A stretch of 64,000 nucleotides of DNA from JAIPEI01 sp964443135. GTDB taxonomy: Bacteria > Desulfobacterota > DSM-4660 > Desulfatiglandales > HGW-15. Numbering within the stretch: the stretch's first letter is position 1; every line of letters begins with the position of its first letter. This document shows positions 42,474-51,133 of this stretch, piece after piece. The notes under the pieces were generated by a model, which was not told the DNA's origin, did no database searches, and saw nothing but the letters and a program-made list of their open reading frames with translations. Location: positions 1 through 64,000 of the forward strand of contig CAYUBQ010000005.1 in the NCBI GenBank assembly GCA_964443135.1. Direction: 5' to 3'. Made by a program: the position numbers and the translations under genes.

Positions 42474-42956
42474 TCAAGCCGCGGCCGAAGACCGTTCCCT
42501 CACCCAGCGCCGCTTTGCCAGGGCGAACAGCAGTGCGGCCGCCAGGAAGAGCATCATGAGGCCGAGATGCGCAATGTCCACGAACATGGTGAAGGCGGGG
42601 GAAAAGGTCACGTCGGGCAGGTTCTTGAGCACCCGGACCACACCGGTCCCCACGATCCCGGCCAGAAGCAGCACCCGGACCCATCCTGCGGCGGTGAGCG
42701 CGTACCGTTTTCGAATGGACAGGGCGTACTCGGCCGCCATGTATCCGAAGAGCGCCAGAACGAGGACGGCGCCCAGGTAGTGGAGGATGTGCGTGAGGAA
42801 GAAGTCGGCCGTCCAGCCCAGGCCCGGAATGTCGGCGATGTAGTAGCGCTTGAAGATGGGCATCTGGCCGAGGCCCGTGAAGGCCATGCCGGCGAACAGG
42901 ATCCCGAAGGACCAGCGCATCCACCTTCCTGGAAGAACCGCTTCCCTGACGTTCAT
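42474..42956 (-). CDS. Cytochrome b-type membrane subunit of an electron-transfer complex
   Basis: A 160-residue protein with four predicted membrane helices. Conserved His positions, HILHYLGAVLVLAL in helix 2 and DIAHLGLMMLFLAAALLF in helix 4, fit axial heme b ligands as in formate dehydrogenase gamma-type cytochromes. Its start overlaps the stop of the ferredoxin gene by four bases (ATGA). It would connect the exported iron-sulfur protein to the quinone pool. It is shorter than the usual FdnI (about 210), and the catalytic subunit is not in this window. Confidence 0.78.
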   Translation of the reverse strand: MNVREAVLPGRWMRWSFGILFAGMAFTGLGQMPIFKRYYIADIPGLGWTADFFLTHILHYLGAVLVLALFGYMAAEYALSIRKRYALTAAGWVRVLLLAGIVGTGVVRVLKNLPDVTFSPAFTMFVDIAHLGLMMLFLAAALLFALAKRRWVRERSSAAA

Positions 42957-43939
42957 GACCGGTCCTGCTTTCCTTTGGTGTCCGAGCCGCGGCCGGACGC
43001 CTTGAGAAAGCGGGCCGCCGCCGCCGCAATCCCCGCCACCGGGGCGATCACCATGGCCTTGGCCAGGTTGTCCGCGTGGGCCATGGCGTCCTCGACCGGC
43101 CTGAGGTGGGGACGTCCAGGTCCTTTCTGGATCGCCCGGTTGAGCTCCTCGAAGGGCACCGGGGAGACGTAGACGGTGTTGGTCCCGCCGTTCTCTTCCT
43201 CGCCGTAGATGTACCCGCCGATCTCGCGGGCGATGTCATGGGCCTCCTTCAGGATGGCGTCCCGCGGACCGATCTTCTGGACCTGCTCGGGGCAGATCTC
43301 GATGCAGGCGGGCAGCTCCCCCTTGGCCACCCGGTCGAAGCAGCGGTCGCACTTGTACATGACCCCGTTCCCGGCGAAGCTCGGGAGGAGGTCCAGGTAG
43401 AGGCCCGTCCCGGTCTGGCGCTGGGGGATGTGCCAGGGGCAAACCTTCTTGCACTTGCTCCCGCCCAGGCAGACGTCCGGGTGAATCCGCGTGATGCCGT
43501 TCTCGAGCTTCCGAGCCGCGCCCCACGGGCAGAGGTCCGCGCAGGGCGGGTTCTGGCAGTGCATGCAGCGCCGGGGAACGTTGAGGGTCTTTTCCTCGCC
43601 GTTCACCGTGACCCTCGCCTCCTGGATGAACAGCCAGTTGTAAGGGGTCAGCCGGTCCGTCACGTGCCGCCGCTCGCTCCAGTCCGAAACCTTGACCCTC
43701 GAGGGGTACATTTTGGGGAAGGGCTTTTCCGGCTCGGGGAACTTGGCCTCGTTGGTCCAGTTGCAGGCCTCCACGCAGGCCTCGCACCCGATGCAGTTCC
43801 GGATGTCGATGAGCGTGGCGAGCTCCTTCGATGAAGCGCCCCGGACGGCGGCGGGCAGGGGAAGACGCGACGCGGTCAGGGCACCCGCTGCAGCGATGCC
43901 GGCTTTGAGGAAATGTCGTCTCGAGATGTCTCGAGGCAT
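42953..43939 (-). CDS. TAT-exported four-cluster ferredoxin (FdnH/NrfC-like)
   Basis: A 328-residue periplasm-facing electron-transfer subunit. The N-terminus is a twin-arginine signal (SRRHFLKAGIAAAGALTA). Four cluster motifs follow: CIGCEACVEACN, CMHCQNPPCADLCPWGA, CLGGSKCKKVCPWH and CDRCFDRVAKGELPACIEICP. This is the pattern of beta subunits of molybdopterin oxidoreductases. A C-terminal hydrophobic stretch (AMVIAPVAGIAAAAARFL) may anchor it. With the cytochrome b gene it forms an electron conduit that lacks its catalytic subunit. The ECF sigma and anti-sigma genes lie directly upstream in the same direction. Confidence 0.88.
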   Translation of the reverse strand: MPRDISRRHFLKAGIAAAGALTASRLPLPAAVRGASSKELATLIDIRNCIGCEACVEACNWTNEAKFPEPEKPFPKMYPSRVKVSDWSERRHVTDRLTPYNWLFIQEARVTVNGEEKTLNVPRRCMHCQNPPCADLCPWGAARKLENGITRIHPDVCLGGSKCKKVCPWHIPQRQTGTGLYLDLLPSFAGNGVMYKCDRCFDRVAKGELPACIEICPEQVQKIGPRDAILKEAHDIAREIGGYIYGEEENGGTNTVYVSPVPFEELNRAIQKGPGRPHLRPVEDAMAHADNLAKAMVIAPVAGIAAAAARFLKASGRGSDTKGKQDRS

Positions 43940-44042
43940 GATGCTCTCCGCGATTCGTGGACGGTCGTTGTCAAATCAGAGCCGCCCCGGCACAAAAGGT
44001 TTCAGACGGCCGCAGGCGGGCGGAGAGGATCGGGTCCGCTGC

Positions 44043-44297
44043 TCACGGACGGGAGGAAGCCCCCTGGGCCACGCAGTCGCGGAGGGCGGCCCTCAGGCGG
44101 AGTTTCACGTCGCGGGGGACCGATTCCCGCGGACATCGTTTCATCACGTCCACGGTCTTCTTCAGCGACTCGACGCACGCGCGACACTCCGGGCAGTCCC
44201 GGAGATGCGCCCGGATCTCTTCGCAGGTCGCCTCGTCGAGCTCTCCGTCCAGGAACTCCGAGATGTGTTCCACGTGCTTCATGCAGTCTTCATGCAT
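44043..44297 (-). CDS. Zinc-binding anti-sigma factor (ZAS type)
   Basis: An 84-residue soluble protein with the ZAS core H-x3-C-x2-C (RAHLRDCPECRAC) preceded by VEHISEFLDGELDEATCEEI. In RsrA and ChrR this metal site holds the cognate sigma factor and releases it on oxidation or metal loss. There is no membrane segment, so the signal should be cytoplasmic. Its start lies 8 bases inside the sigma gene, implying coupled translation. Two additional Cys pairs might take part in redox sensing. The ferredoxin gene follows after 103 bp. Confidence 0.88.
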   Translation of the reverse strand: MHEDCMKHVEHISEFLDGELDEATCEEIRAHLRDCPECRACVESLKKTVDVMKRCPRESVPRDVKLRLRAALRDCVAQGASSRP

Positions 44298-44901
44298 GGG
44301 GAACGTCCTTTCGATAGCGTTCCGTGATCTTTTCCCTCAGGTAGAGACGGGCTCGATGGAGCCTCGTCTTGACCGCCTGGGGGGTGATGTCCATGATGTC
44401 GGCCGTCTCCTCCGTGCTGAATCCCTCCATGTCCCTGAGGTTGAACACCATCCGGTAGATGGGCGGAAGGGAGTGCACCGCCTCCTCGATCACCTCTTTC
44501 AGCTCGCTTCGGAGGAGGTTCTGCGAGGGGTCCTCGCTCCAGTCCGGGATGTCGTATCTCCCGGCTGCGCCCTCCCCCGGTACCAGGTTCTCGAGGCTGA
44601 GCTCGTAATCGGGCTCGCACTTCTTCTTCCTTCGCTTTCGAAAGCAGGCGTTTGCCGCGATCTTGTAGAGCCAGTTCTTGAGCCGGGTCTCCTCCCGAAA
44701 GTCCTCGAGGTAACGGAAGGCGCTCAGGAGGGTGTCCTGGATGATGTCCTCGGCGTCCTCCCGCTGGCCGCACATACGGAGACCGAAGTTGTAGAGCCCT
44801 TCTTCGTAGAGGTTCACGATCTCTTCCATGGCATCGGGGGAACCCTGCTTGAATCTCTCTACGAGCCGGTGTTCCTCGTCGGTGGTCGCACGCTGGTTCA
44901 T
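44290..44901 (-). CDS. ECF-family RNA polymerase sigma factor
   Basis: A 203-residue sigma-70-family protein with region 2 (FGLRMCGQREDAEDIIQDTL, then LSAFRYLEDFREETRLKNWLYKIA cut at NWLYKIAANACFRKRRKK) and region 4 (LPPIYRMVFNLRDMEGFSTE, then ITPQAVKTRLHRARLYLREK). An acidic linker of about 40 residues separates them. It is cotranscribed with the zinc anti-sigma gene. The target is probably its own operon, including the exported ferredoxin and cytochrome b, but I could not find a convincing autoregulated promoter. The start at 44901 has only a weak ribosome site. Confidence 0.9.
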   Translation of the reverse strand: MNQRATTDEEHRLVERFKQGSPDAMEEIVNLYEEGLYNFGLRMCGQREDAEDIIQDTLLSAFRYLEDFREETRLKNWLYKIAANACFRKRRKKKCEPDYELSLENLVPGEGAAGRYDIPDWSEDPSQNLLRSELKEVIEEAVHSLPPIYRMVFNLRDMEGFSTEETADIMDITPQAVKTRLHRARLYLREKITERYRKDVPHA

Positions 44902-44940
44902 CTCTATAGATCCGGTTCTCGTCGTTCAGGTTACAAGAAT

Positions 44941-45041
44941 TGACGGGTTCGCAAAAAACCGCTCACCCGCCGCTGGGAACGGTTTCATCCATTGAAAATC
45001 CTGCGGCAGATCTCAAGGCCTCGGACCTCATGCGGCGTCGT
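44941..45041 (+). repeat. 100-bp dispersed intergenic repeat, copy D
   Basis: The left arm TGACGGGTTCGCAAAAAACC and middle CTCACCCGCCGC are well kept; the right arm has decayed (CGGACCTCATGCGGCGTCGTC). It lies 39 bp upstream of the ECF sigma start. The rest of the gap to 45297 holds no gene, hairpin or promoter that I can support. Confidence 0.83.
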
Positions 45042-45297
45042 CAGGAACTCACCGGTTTCGGCCGGAAACGGTCTGTGCCCGGTTCCCGGCGGCGCGATCG
45101 TGCTCACACGCCCGCTCGACCGCATCGCGGGAACGGGATCCTGTCTACCACACATGGGTGCTCGATGCAACGAGCCCGGCCGTTGTTTCCCGGCGGCGTC
45201 GAGGCCGTCGCCCGGGCATCCGCCCGCGAACAAAGGGCCCGCAATGGGAAGGATCGGCTTGACTGGTGGCCACGACTCCCTCGAGGTTTCCGCCGCC

Positions 45298-47175
45298 TCA
45301 GCCGCCGTGCACGTCCGTCTTCTTGGGCTCGAAGGGGATGGAGAACTCGTAGACCCCCGAGTCCATGACCGCCTTGACGGGATAGGGAGATCTCTCCAGG
45401 ACCTCGAGCATGGACTTGTTCGAGGCCAGCACGTCGGCGGTGAACCCGGGGATCCCCCGCTCCCTCGCGATTTGGATGAGGTAGAGGAAGAGGAAGGTGG
45501 CGATGCCCTTGCCCCTGTAGGCCTCGTCCACCACGAAGGCGATGTCGGCGAACGGGGTGTCGCCGGGCAGCACGTAACGCCCCTCGGCCACGATCCGACC
45601 CTCGCCCGGCTCCCCCACCAGGCCCACGATGGACATGGCGTTCCGGTAGTCCACGTTCACATACTCCTGCATCTTCTTGTGAGGCATGGTCTTCACCGGG
45701 GAGAAGTAGCGGTAGTAGACGGACTCGTCCGAGAACCGGTAGAAGAGACGCCGCATTTCGTCCACGTCCGACGGCCGGATGGGGCGGAACCGCACCTCCA
45801 GGCCGTCCTTGAAGGTCTCGGTGCGGGAGAGCTCCTCGGGATAGTGGCGGCTCTGCTCCGCGTGATACACCTGGTCCGGAAAGAGGATGTTCTCTTCCTT
45901 GGCCAGCCGGACCAGCTCGGTCCGGTCGTTGGGGTGGGCGATGTCGATCAGGGCCAGGGCGCGCTCCCGGATGGTTCGGCCGGTCAGGGAGGCGATTCCG
46001 TACTCGGTCACCACCAGGTCCAGGGATTCCCGGGCGGAGAACTGGTTGGGGTAGTCCCTGACGGACAGCAGGATGTTGGTCTCGCCCCGGGAGTTCCTGC
46101 TGGGAAGGCCGAGAATGGTCCGGCCGCCGGGGGAGAGAGCCGCGCCCTTGAAGAGCTCCTGGGCCTCACCGGGACCGGTTCCCACGTTTCCCTTGCCGTG
46201 GGGGAGGGCCACTCCCCCGGTGAGGTCGATCTTGTGCGCGGGGAGGACCACCATGAAGCGTTCGTTCTTCCCCATGCGCACGGGATCGCCCACCACGTCG
46301 ATGCCCTGGAACTCCAGCAGGGGGTTCCCGTCCAGCCAACGCATGAGCTCCTCGGTGCCGAGGGCGTAAGAGGCCACGGATTTGCCCTTGAAGTTGTGCT
46401 TTTTCCGGTTCGTGACCGCGCCGCTTCGCACGAGCTCCATGAGGGGGTCGGTGAAGAAGGGGGAGTGGATGCCCAGATCCCGCTTCCGGGAAAGGTGCCG
46501 GGCCAGGGCGTCGAAGACGGGCCCCACGGAGAAGGCGATGCAGCTCCCGTCCTGGATGAGGGAGGACACGTTGCGCCCGATCTTGTCGTAAACCTCGTTC
46601 ACGGACCAGCGGTCGAAGGTGATGGGAGGCTCCGAGCTCTCGACCAGGAGGTCGAACTCGCTCTCTCTCACAAAGGTGTCCCCCATGGTGCGGGGGATCG
46701 TGGGGTTGATCTCCCCCACCACGAACGAGGCCTGACTCATGGCCTGGCGGGCCACGTCCACGGCCGGTCCCAGGCTTGCGTACCCGGACTCGTCGAACGG
46801 GGTGATCTGGACAAAGGCCGCGTCGATGTGGATGGTCCCCGACTCGATGAGCAGGGGGACGCGGGAAAAGGGACAGGGGATGAGATCCACATGGCCCTTG
46901 CGAATGGCCTCGCTGGCGATCCACCCGGAAAAGAAGGTCTTCAGCCTGAACTTCTCCGTGGTTTGGCGGTCGATGGAGACGGTCTCACCCAGGCTCACGA
47001 GCTGGATGAGCTCGAGGTCCCTCAGGTTGGGGGAGCTGGAAATGGTGAAGGCCTTGATCAGGCTCCTCGGCTCGGCCACGCCGGTCCCCAGAAAGATGCT
47101 CATGCCCGGGCGGATTCCGGACAGGGCGTGGTTGTGGGTCGTCACCTTGGCCTTCCATGCGGGATCCGAGGGCAT
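45298..47175 (-). CDS. Acetyl-CoA hydrolase/transferase fused to a GNAT acetyltransferase
   Basis: A 625-residue fusion. Residues 1-435 match the acetyl-CoA hydrolase/CoA-transferase family (SIFLGTGVAEPRSLI, the catalytic Glu region in VVGEINPTIPRT, and VVTEYGIASLTGRTIRERA). Residues about 450-620 are a GNAT domain (VRFRPIRPSDVDEMRRLFYR, then acetyl-CoA loop EAYRGKGIATFLFLY). The first part would interconvert acetyl-CoA and acetate or swap CoA between acids; the second may acetylate a protein lysine, perhaps the enzyme itself or a CoA ligase, tying activity to acetyl-CoA supply. Fusions of this type are known in sulfate reducers. The purN-like gene lies 37 bp upstream in the same direction. 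Confidence 0.9.
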   Translation of the reverse strand: MPSDPAWKAKVTTHNHALSGIRPGMSIFLGTGVAEPRSLIKAFTISSSPNLRDLELIQLVSLGETVSIDRQTTEKFRLKTFFSGWIASEAIRKGHVDLIPCPFSRVPLLIESGTIHIDAAFVQITPFDESGYASLGPAVDVARQAMSQASFVVGEINPTIPRTMGDTFVRESEFDLLVESSEPPITFDRWSVNEVYDKIGRNVSSLIQDGSCIAFSVGPVFDALARHLSRKRDLGIHSPFFTDPLMELVRSGAVTNRKKHNFKGKSVASYALGTEELMRWLDGNPLLEFQGIDVVGDPVRMGKNERFMVVLPAHKIDLTGGVALPHGKGNVGTGPGEAQELFKGAALSPGGRTILGLPSRNSRGETNILLSVRDYPNQFSARESLDLVVTEYGIASLTGRTIRERALALIDIAHPNDRTELVRLAKEENILFPDQVYHAEQSRHYPEELSRTETFKDGLEVRFRPIRPSDVDEMRRLFYRFSDESVYYRYFSPVKTMPHKKMQEYVNVDYRNAMSIVGLVGEPGEGRIVAEGRYVLPGDTPFADIAFVVDEAYRGKGIATFLFLYLIQIARERGIPGFTADVLASNKSMLEVLERSPYPVKAVMDSGVYEFSIPFEPKKTDVHGG

Positions 47176-47212
47176 GTTGGGCTCCTTTTGAAGGAATCGG
47201 GAATCGAACCGC

Positions 47213-48013
47213 TCAGGCCGGGCGGTGGCCGTCCGGGACGGGAACGCCGTCCACGTAAACGCGGTTCTCCTCGTCCAGGGCGAACCGCCCCCGGGCGATC
47301 ATCTCCACGGTGAGGGGAAAGATCTTCCAGTCGCCGGCCTCCTTGAGCCGCTCCTGGTGCTCGTCCGCCACCTCCGCAAGCCGCGCCGGATCGGCCTCGA
47401 GGGCTTCGAGGTCGTCGGGCAGACGGACCGGGACGGGATCGGAGACCACGAGCAGCGGGCCGGTGTCCACCCCCTGGTCGGTCCAGAGGGTCGACGAGCG
47501 CAGCTCGCTTTCCCCGGCGGCGATGGCATCGCGTACGGCGTGATCGCCGACGTATCTGCGGGTCCCGGCCGGAGTCCTGATGGAGAGATCCGCGGGGTGG
47601 ACGTTGACGCACCCCTGGAGGGTGGTGTAACTCATGTATCCGCCCAGAGCGATGACGTCGATCTCGAAGGCCTCGGTCAGGAGGGCGGGAACCCGGTCGA
47701 AGGCCTTGCGGGCCGCCACCCCGTCCGCGGTGGTCGCCGTCCGCCGGAGGCCCCGGAGTCGGTGAAAGGCCCGGATGTCGTAGCTGGCGTAGGGAAGGCC
47801 GTGCTCATGGGCGATGGCCTCTCCCCGGGAGGCTCCGTCCGAACGGTCCGAGAAGATGAAGACCACATCGAAAGGGGATGCCCCCTCCTCTTCCCGGAGG
47901 GCCTGTTCCAGCTCGAGAAGCCTGACGATGTTGGTGCCGGATCCGGACATGAAGGCGGCCACGCGCATGGGACGGCCGGCCTTCTCCGGATCGAAAAGGG
48001 GAACGGGATCCAT
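47213..48013 (-). CDS. PurN-like formyltransferase family protein
   Basis: A 266-residue protein of the phosphoribosylglycinamide formyltransferase fold. Substrate loop VAAFMSGSGTNIVRLLEL, catalytic Asn-x-His in VNVHPADLSI and Asp in WTDQGVDTGPLLV are present. It is longer than PurN (about 210), with an extra segment around DIRAFHRLRGLRRTATTADG, and the usual HPSLLP is HPADLS, so the substrate may not be GAR. The start at 48013 has GGGAGGAG. A consensus promoter lies at 48135-48163. It seems to be cotranscribed with the acetyl-CoA hydrolase fusion. Confidence 0.8.
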   Translation of the reverse strand: MDPVPLFDPEKAGRPMRVAAFMSGSGTNIVRLLELEQALREEEGASPFDVVFIFSDRSDGASRGEAIAHEHGLPYASYDIRAFHRLRGLRRTATTADGVAARKAFDRVPALLTEAFEIDVIALGGYMSYTTLQGCVNVHPADLSIRTPAGTRRYVGDHAVRDAIAAGESELRSSTLWTDQGVDTGPLLVVSDPVPVRLPDDLEALEADPARLAEVADEHQERLKEAGDWKIFPLTVEMIARGRFALDEENRVYVDGVPVPDGHRPA

Positions 48014-48134
48014 GATGCACTCCTCCCGGTTCGTCGGCCGCGAGGCCCGGGGCAAGGGTGAGACGGCTGGTTACCGTGATCGACGGTCATGCCGGCGGGC
48101 CACTGGGCCCTCGAAGCGAAGCAGCGATGACCCA

Positions 48135-48163
48135 AAGATACCCCAAAACCCGAAAAAGTTCAA
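48135..48163 (-). promoter_or_regulatory. Sigma-70 promoter for the purN-like/acetyl-CoA hydrolase unit
   Basis: Minus-strand TTGAAC (48158-48163), a 17-bp spacer and TATCTT (48135-48140). Its -35 lies only 25 bp from the -35 of the rightward promoter, so the two are back-to-back divergent promoters. Confidence 0.68.
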
Positions 48164-48187
48164 AGCCGCTGCAATCACCCGCCCTCC

Positions 48188-48216
48188 TTGACAAAGCCCC
48201 GGCCCCTTTCTATACA
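48188..48216 (+). promoter_or_regulatory. Consensus sigma-70 promoter for the beta-helix/glmM unit
   Basis: TTGACA (48188-48193), exactly 17 bp, TATACA (48211-48216). Transcription would start about 25 nt before ATG 48249. Confidence 0.85.
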
Positions 48217-48248
48217 GGATGATAGAGCACTCAGAGGAAAGGAGGCCC

Positions 48249-49508
48249 ATGAAGCTGGAGCCGCGGTGTCGAGACAAGGTGATCCGCCTCGTGGAAAAGG
48301 GGGTGGAGATCCCGAACCCCCTGTCCATCGACCTGGGAGACGAGGTGGACCCGAAGCGCATCTCGGGCGACGGGGTCCGGATCGAGGCCGGCTGCCGCAT
48401 CTTCGGCGCGGAGACGGCGATCGCGCCGGGCGTCCGGCTCGGGGCCGAGGGTCCGGTCACCCTGGACAACTGCCAGCTCGGTCCGGGCGTGCAGATCAAG
48501 GGCGGGTATGCCGGGGAGGCGACCTTTCTCGAAGGCGCCTCCATGGGGCTAGGCGCCCACGTTCGCCAAGGCTGCCTGCTGGAGGAGCAGGCGAGCGGAG
48601 CCCACTGCGTGGGGCTCAAGCAGACCATCCTGTTCCCCTTCGTCACCCTGGGCAGCCTCGTCAACTTCTGCGACTGCCTCATGGCCGGCGGCACGAGCCG
48701 AAGCGACCACAGCGAGGTGGGAAGCTCCTACATCCACTTCAACTTCACGCCCGACGGCGAAAAGACCACCCCCTCCCTCATCGGGGACGTGCCCAGGGGG
48801 GTGATGCTCAACCAGCGTCCGATCTTCCTGGGTGGACAGGGGGGCATGGTCGGGCCCCTGCGCGTCGAGTACGGCAACGTGATCGCGGCGGGGACCATCC
48901 TGAGGCGGGACGTCCTGGAGCAGAACAAGCTCGTGGTGGGGGCGCCCCCCCGGGGAGGCGTCATCAACTTCGTTCCCGGAAGGTACACCGGGATCGGGCG
49001 GATCCTGGAGAAGAACATCTTGTACCTGGCCAACCTGGCCGCGCTGGAGCAGTGGTACGAGCACGTACGCCGGCCCTTTTTCAGGAGCCAGGGGTTCGGC
49101 GACCTCGTCTACGGCGGGGCCCGGAAGCGGCTGAGGACGGCCACCGCCGAGCGCGTGAAGCGGCTGCGCGCCATGATCGGCCATATGGGAGAGGACAGCG
49201 GGAAGGGCGGCGGCCGTGAATCCCGAGCCGCCCGCGGCAGGCGGGAGCTGGCGGACCGGTTCGACGAGATCGCGGGGCTGTTCGAGGACGCCCTGTCCCC
49301 TGCGGGACCGGAAAGGGAGCGGGACGGGTTTCTCTCGCTCCTGTCCGGCGCACAGGGGGGGGCGTCCTGCGTGGAGGCCGTCCAGTCGCTTCCCCGGAAG
49401 ACGTCCGAGTCGGGGACGAGATGGCTCCAGGCAATCGTCGAAGAGCTGTGCGCGCAGGCCGCGTCCCTGGTGCCCGGCCTCGCCCTGTTCTCCCGCTCGC
49501 GCACCTGA
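48249..49508 (+). CDS. GlmU-like left-handed beta-helix protein
   Basis: A 419-residue protein. Residues 30-265 show hexapeptide repeats (RIEAGCRIFGAETAIAPGVRLG, TLDNCQLGPGVQIKGG) and look like the acyltransferase half of GlmU or a UDP-GlcNAc-pyrophosphorylase-related protein without the nucleotidyltransferase half. The C-terminal 130 residues are helical and charged. ATG 48249 with AAAGGAGG is preferred over ATG 48219. Position directly before glmM suggests a role in making UDP-N-acetylglucosamine or a related amino-sugar, but catalytic residues cannot be confirmed. Confidence 0.78.
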   Translation: MKLEPRCRDKVIRLVEKGVEIPNPLSIDLGDEVDPKRISGDGVRIEAGCRIFGAETAIAPGVRLGAEGPVTLDNCQLGPGVQIKGGYAGEATFLEGASMGLGAHVRQGCLLEEQASGAHCVGLKQTILFPFVTLGSLVNFCDCLMAGGTSRSDHSEVGSSYIHFNFTPDGEKTTPSLIGDVPRGVMLNQRPIFLGGQGGMVGPLRVEYGNVIAAGTILRRDVLEQNKLVVGAPPRGGVINFVPGRYTGIGRILEKNILYLANLAALEQWYEHVRRPFFRSQGFGDLVYGGARKRLRTATAERVKRLRAMIGHMGEDSGKGGGRESRAARGRRELADRFDEIAGLFEDALSPAGPERERDGFLSLLSGAQGGASCVEAVQSLPRKTSESGTRWLQAIVEELCAQAASLVPGLALFSRSRT

Positions 49509-49525
49509 TTCCCCCCGGAGGCGAC

Positions 49526-50878
49526 GTGGGACGACTGTTCGGAACAGACGGAATTCGCGGAGAGGCCAATCGGCCCCCCATGGACGGGTCCACCGGCTTC
49601 GCCCTGGGTCGTGCGCTGGTGGAGGTCCGTGGCCGGAGGGACGGCCGGATCCGGGTGGTCATCGGGAAGGACACCCGGCTCTCCGGAGACATGCTGGAGA
49701 GCGCCGTGGCCTCGGGCGTGGCGTCGGCCGGGGGAGACGTCCTCCAGACCGGTGTGCTGCCCACCCCCGGAGTGGCGTTTCTCACCCGGGATACGGAGGC
49801 GGAGGCCGGCGTCATGATCTCCGCGTCTCACAACCCGTTTCAGGACAACGGCTTCAAGGTGTTCTCCTCCCGCGGCATGAAGCTCTCGGTCGGGGACGAG
49901 GAGGCCCTGGAGGCCGCCATCCTGAACGACTCGAGGCGGGACTCGGGGGGCGGGCCGGGGGACCTCGGCCGGATCCTCCCCCTGGACGGCGCGCGGGAGC
50001 GGTACCGGTCCTTCCTTGCGGGGACTTTTCCTTCCAGGCTGACACTGGAAGGCGTTCGCATCGTCCTGGACACGGCCAACGGGGCCGCCTCCGAGACGGC
50101 CCCCCGGGTCTTCCGGGAGCTCGGTGCCGACGTGGAAGTGATCCACGACCGCCCGGACGGAAAGAACATCAACGCCCGATGCGGGTCCGAGCACACGGAG
50201 GATCTGGAGCGGCGGGTGCGGGAGACCCGCGCCCACGCGGGCCTGGCCTTTGACGGGGACGGGGACCGCCTCGTCGCGGTCGACGAGACCGGCCGGCGGC
50301 TCACCGGCGACCAGGTGCTCATGATCCTGGCGCGCGACCGCCGGGAGCGGGGAGCGTTGGCGGGTGGACTGCTCGTCACCACGGTCATGAGCAACCTGGG
50401 CCTGGTGGAGGCCTGCCGCTCCCTGGGGATCCGCCACCACCACGCATCCCGGGTGGGGGACCGGTTCGTCCTGGAGGAGATGCAGCGCCTGGGTGCGGCG
50501 CTCGGGGGTGAGGACTCCGGGCACATGATCTTCCTGGACCACCACACCACGGGCGACGGCATCCTGAGCGGGCTTCAGCTCCTGGCCTGCATGGTCCGGG
50601 GAAAGGCGCCGCTCTCCGAGCTGTCGTCCGTCATGACGGTGTTCCCTCAGACGCTCGTGAACGTGGAGGTGTCCCGCAAGCCGGACCTGTCCGGGGTGCC
50701 CGAGGTGGCGGAGGTCATCCGGGGGGTGGAGGGCGAGCTGGGGGGGCGGGGCCGGGTCCTGGTCCGATACTCGGGAACCCAGAACGTCTGTCGGGTCATG
50801 GTGGAGGGCCCTTCCCCGGAGGTCACCCGGGAGGCCTGCGACCGGATCGCCCGCGCCGTGGAGAGCGCCGTGGGGTGA
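49526..50878 (+). CDS. glmM: Phosphoglucosamine mutase
   Basis: Interconverts glucosamine 6-phosphate and glucosamine 1-phosphate for cell-wall UDP-GlcNAc synthesis. The 450-residue protein opens with GRLFGTDGIRGEAN, has the phosphoserine loop MISASHNPFQDNG (Ser101), the Mg site DGDGDR near residue 247, the sugar-binding GGEDSGHMIF and the C-terminal phosphate site RYSGTQNVCRVM. GTG 49526 is the start, with GGAGG before it. In GlmM the C-terminal motif is usually RxSGTEP; here TQN replaces TEP, so a different sugar phosphate is conceivable. It follows the beta-helix gene by 17 bp and ends in a terminator. Confidence 0.88.
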   Translation: MGRLFGTDGIRGEANRPPMDGSTGFALGRALVEVRGRRDGRIRVVIGKDTRLSGDMLESAVASGVASAGGDVLQTGVLPTPGVAFLTRDTEAEAGVMISASHNPFQDNGFKVFSSRGMKLSVGDEEALEAAILNDSRRDSGGGPGDLGRILPLDGARERYRSFLAGTFPSRLTLEGVRIVLDTANGAASETAPRVFRELGADVEVIHDRPDGKNINARCGSEHTEDLERRVRETRAHAGLAFDGDGDRLVAVDETGRRLTGDQVLMILARDRRERGALAGGLLVTTVMSNLGLVEACRSLGIRHHHASRVGDRFVLEEMQRLGAALGGEDSGHMIFLDHHTTGDGILSGLQLLACMVRGKAPLSELSSVMTVFPQTLVNVEVSRKPDLSGVPEVAEVIRGVEGELGGRGRVLVRYSGTQNVCRVMVEGPSPEVTREACDRIARAVESAVG

Positions 50879-50883
50879 GCCCG

Positions 50884-50920
50884 AAAGGGGCCCGCCGGCC
50901 ACGGGGATCCGCCCCCTTTT
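50884..50920 (+). terminator. Terminator-like hairpin after glmM
   Basis: AAAGGGGC near 50884 pairs with GCCCCCTTTT ending at 50920, with one bulged base. It lies directly ahead of the next promoter. Confidence 0.55.
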
Positions 50921-50923
50921 GCC

Positions 50924-50952
50924 TTGACCCTCCCCGTGTCTTTCCCTATAGT
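50924..50952 (+). promoter_or_regulatory. Sigma-70 promoter for the thiolase-DUF35 unit
   Basis: TTGACC (50924-50929), a 17-bp spacer and TATAGT (50947-50952). The leader to ATG 51134 would be about 175 nt, long enough for regulation, but I recognise no known riboswitch in it. Confidence 0.78.
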
Positions 50953-51133
50953 GACGTCTCGATTCAATCAAGCAGCGGGAAAGGGCCCCACACCGCCTCT
51001 CCCTGATCGGGGAAGGCGGGGACGTTCCCTCGAGCGGAACGGGGGCCGATCAATACGGGCAGTCATTGCCGGTGGTGTGACGTGAGACACACAGGATCTC
51101 TCTCCGCGCCGCCGCGAAACGGGAGGTTTTCTT

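Noticed and set aside
44904..44935. TGTAAC and TCTATA as an autoregulated ECF promoter
   Set aside because: The -10-like box ends only two or three bases before the start codon of the sigma gene, so the transcript would begin inside the coding sequence.
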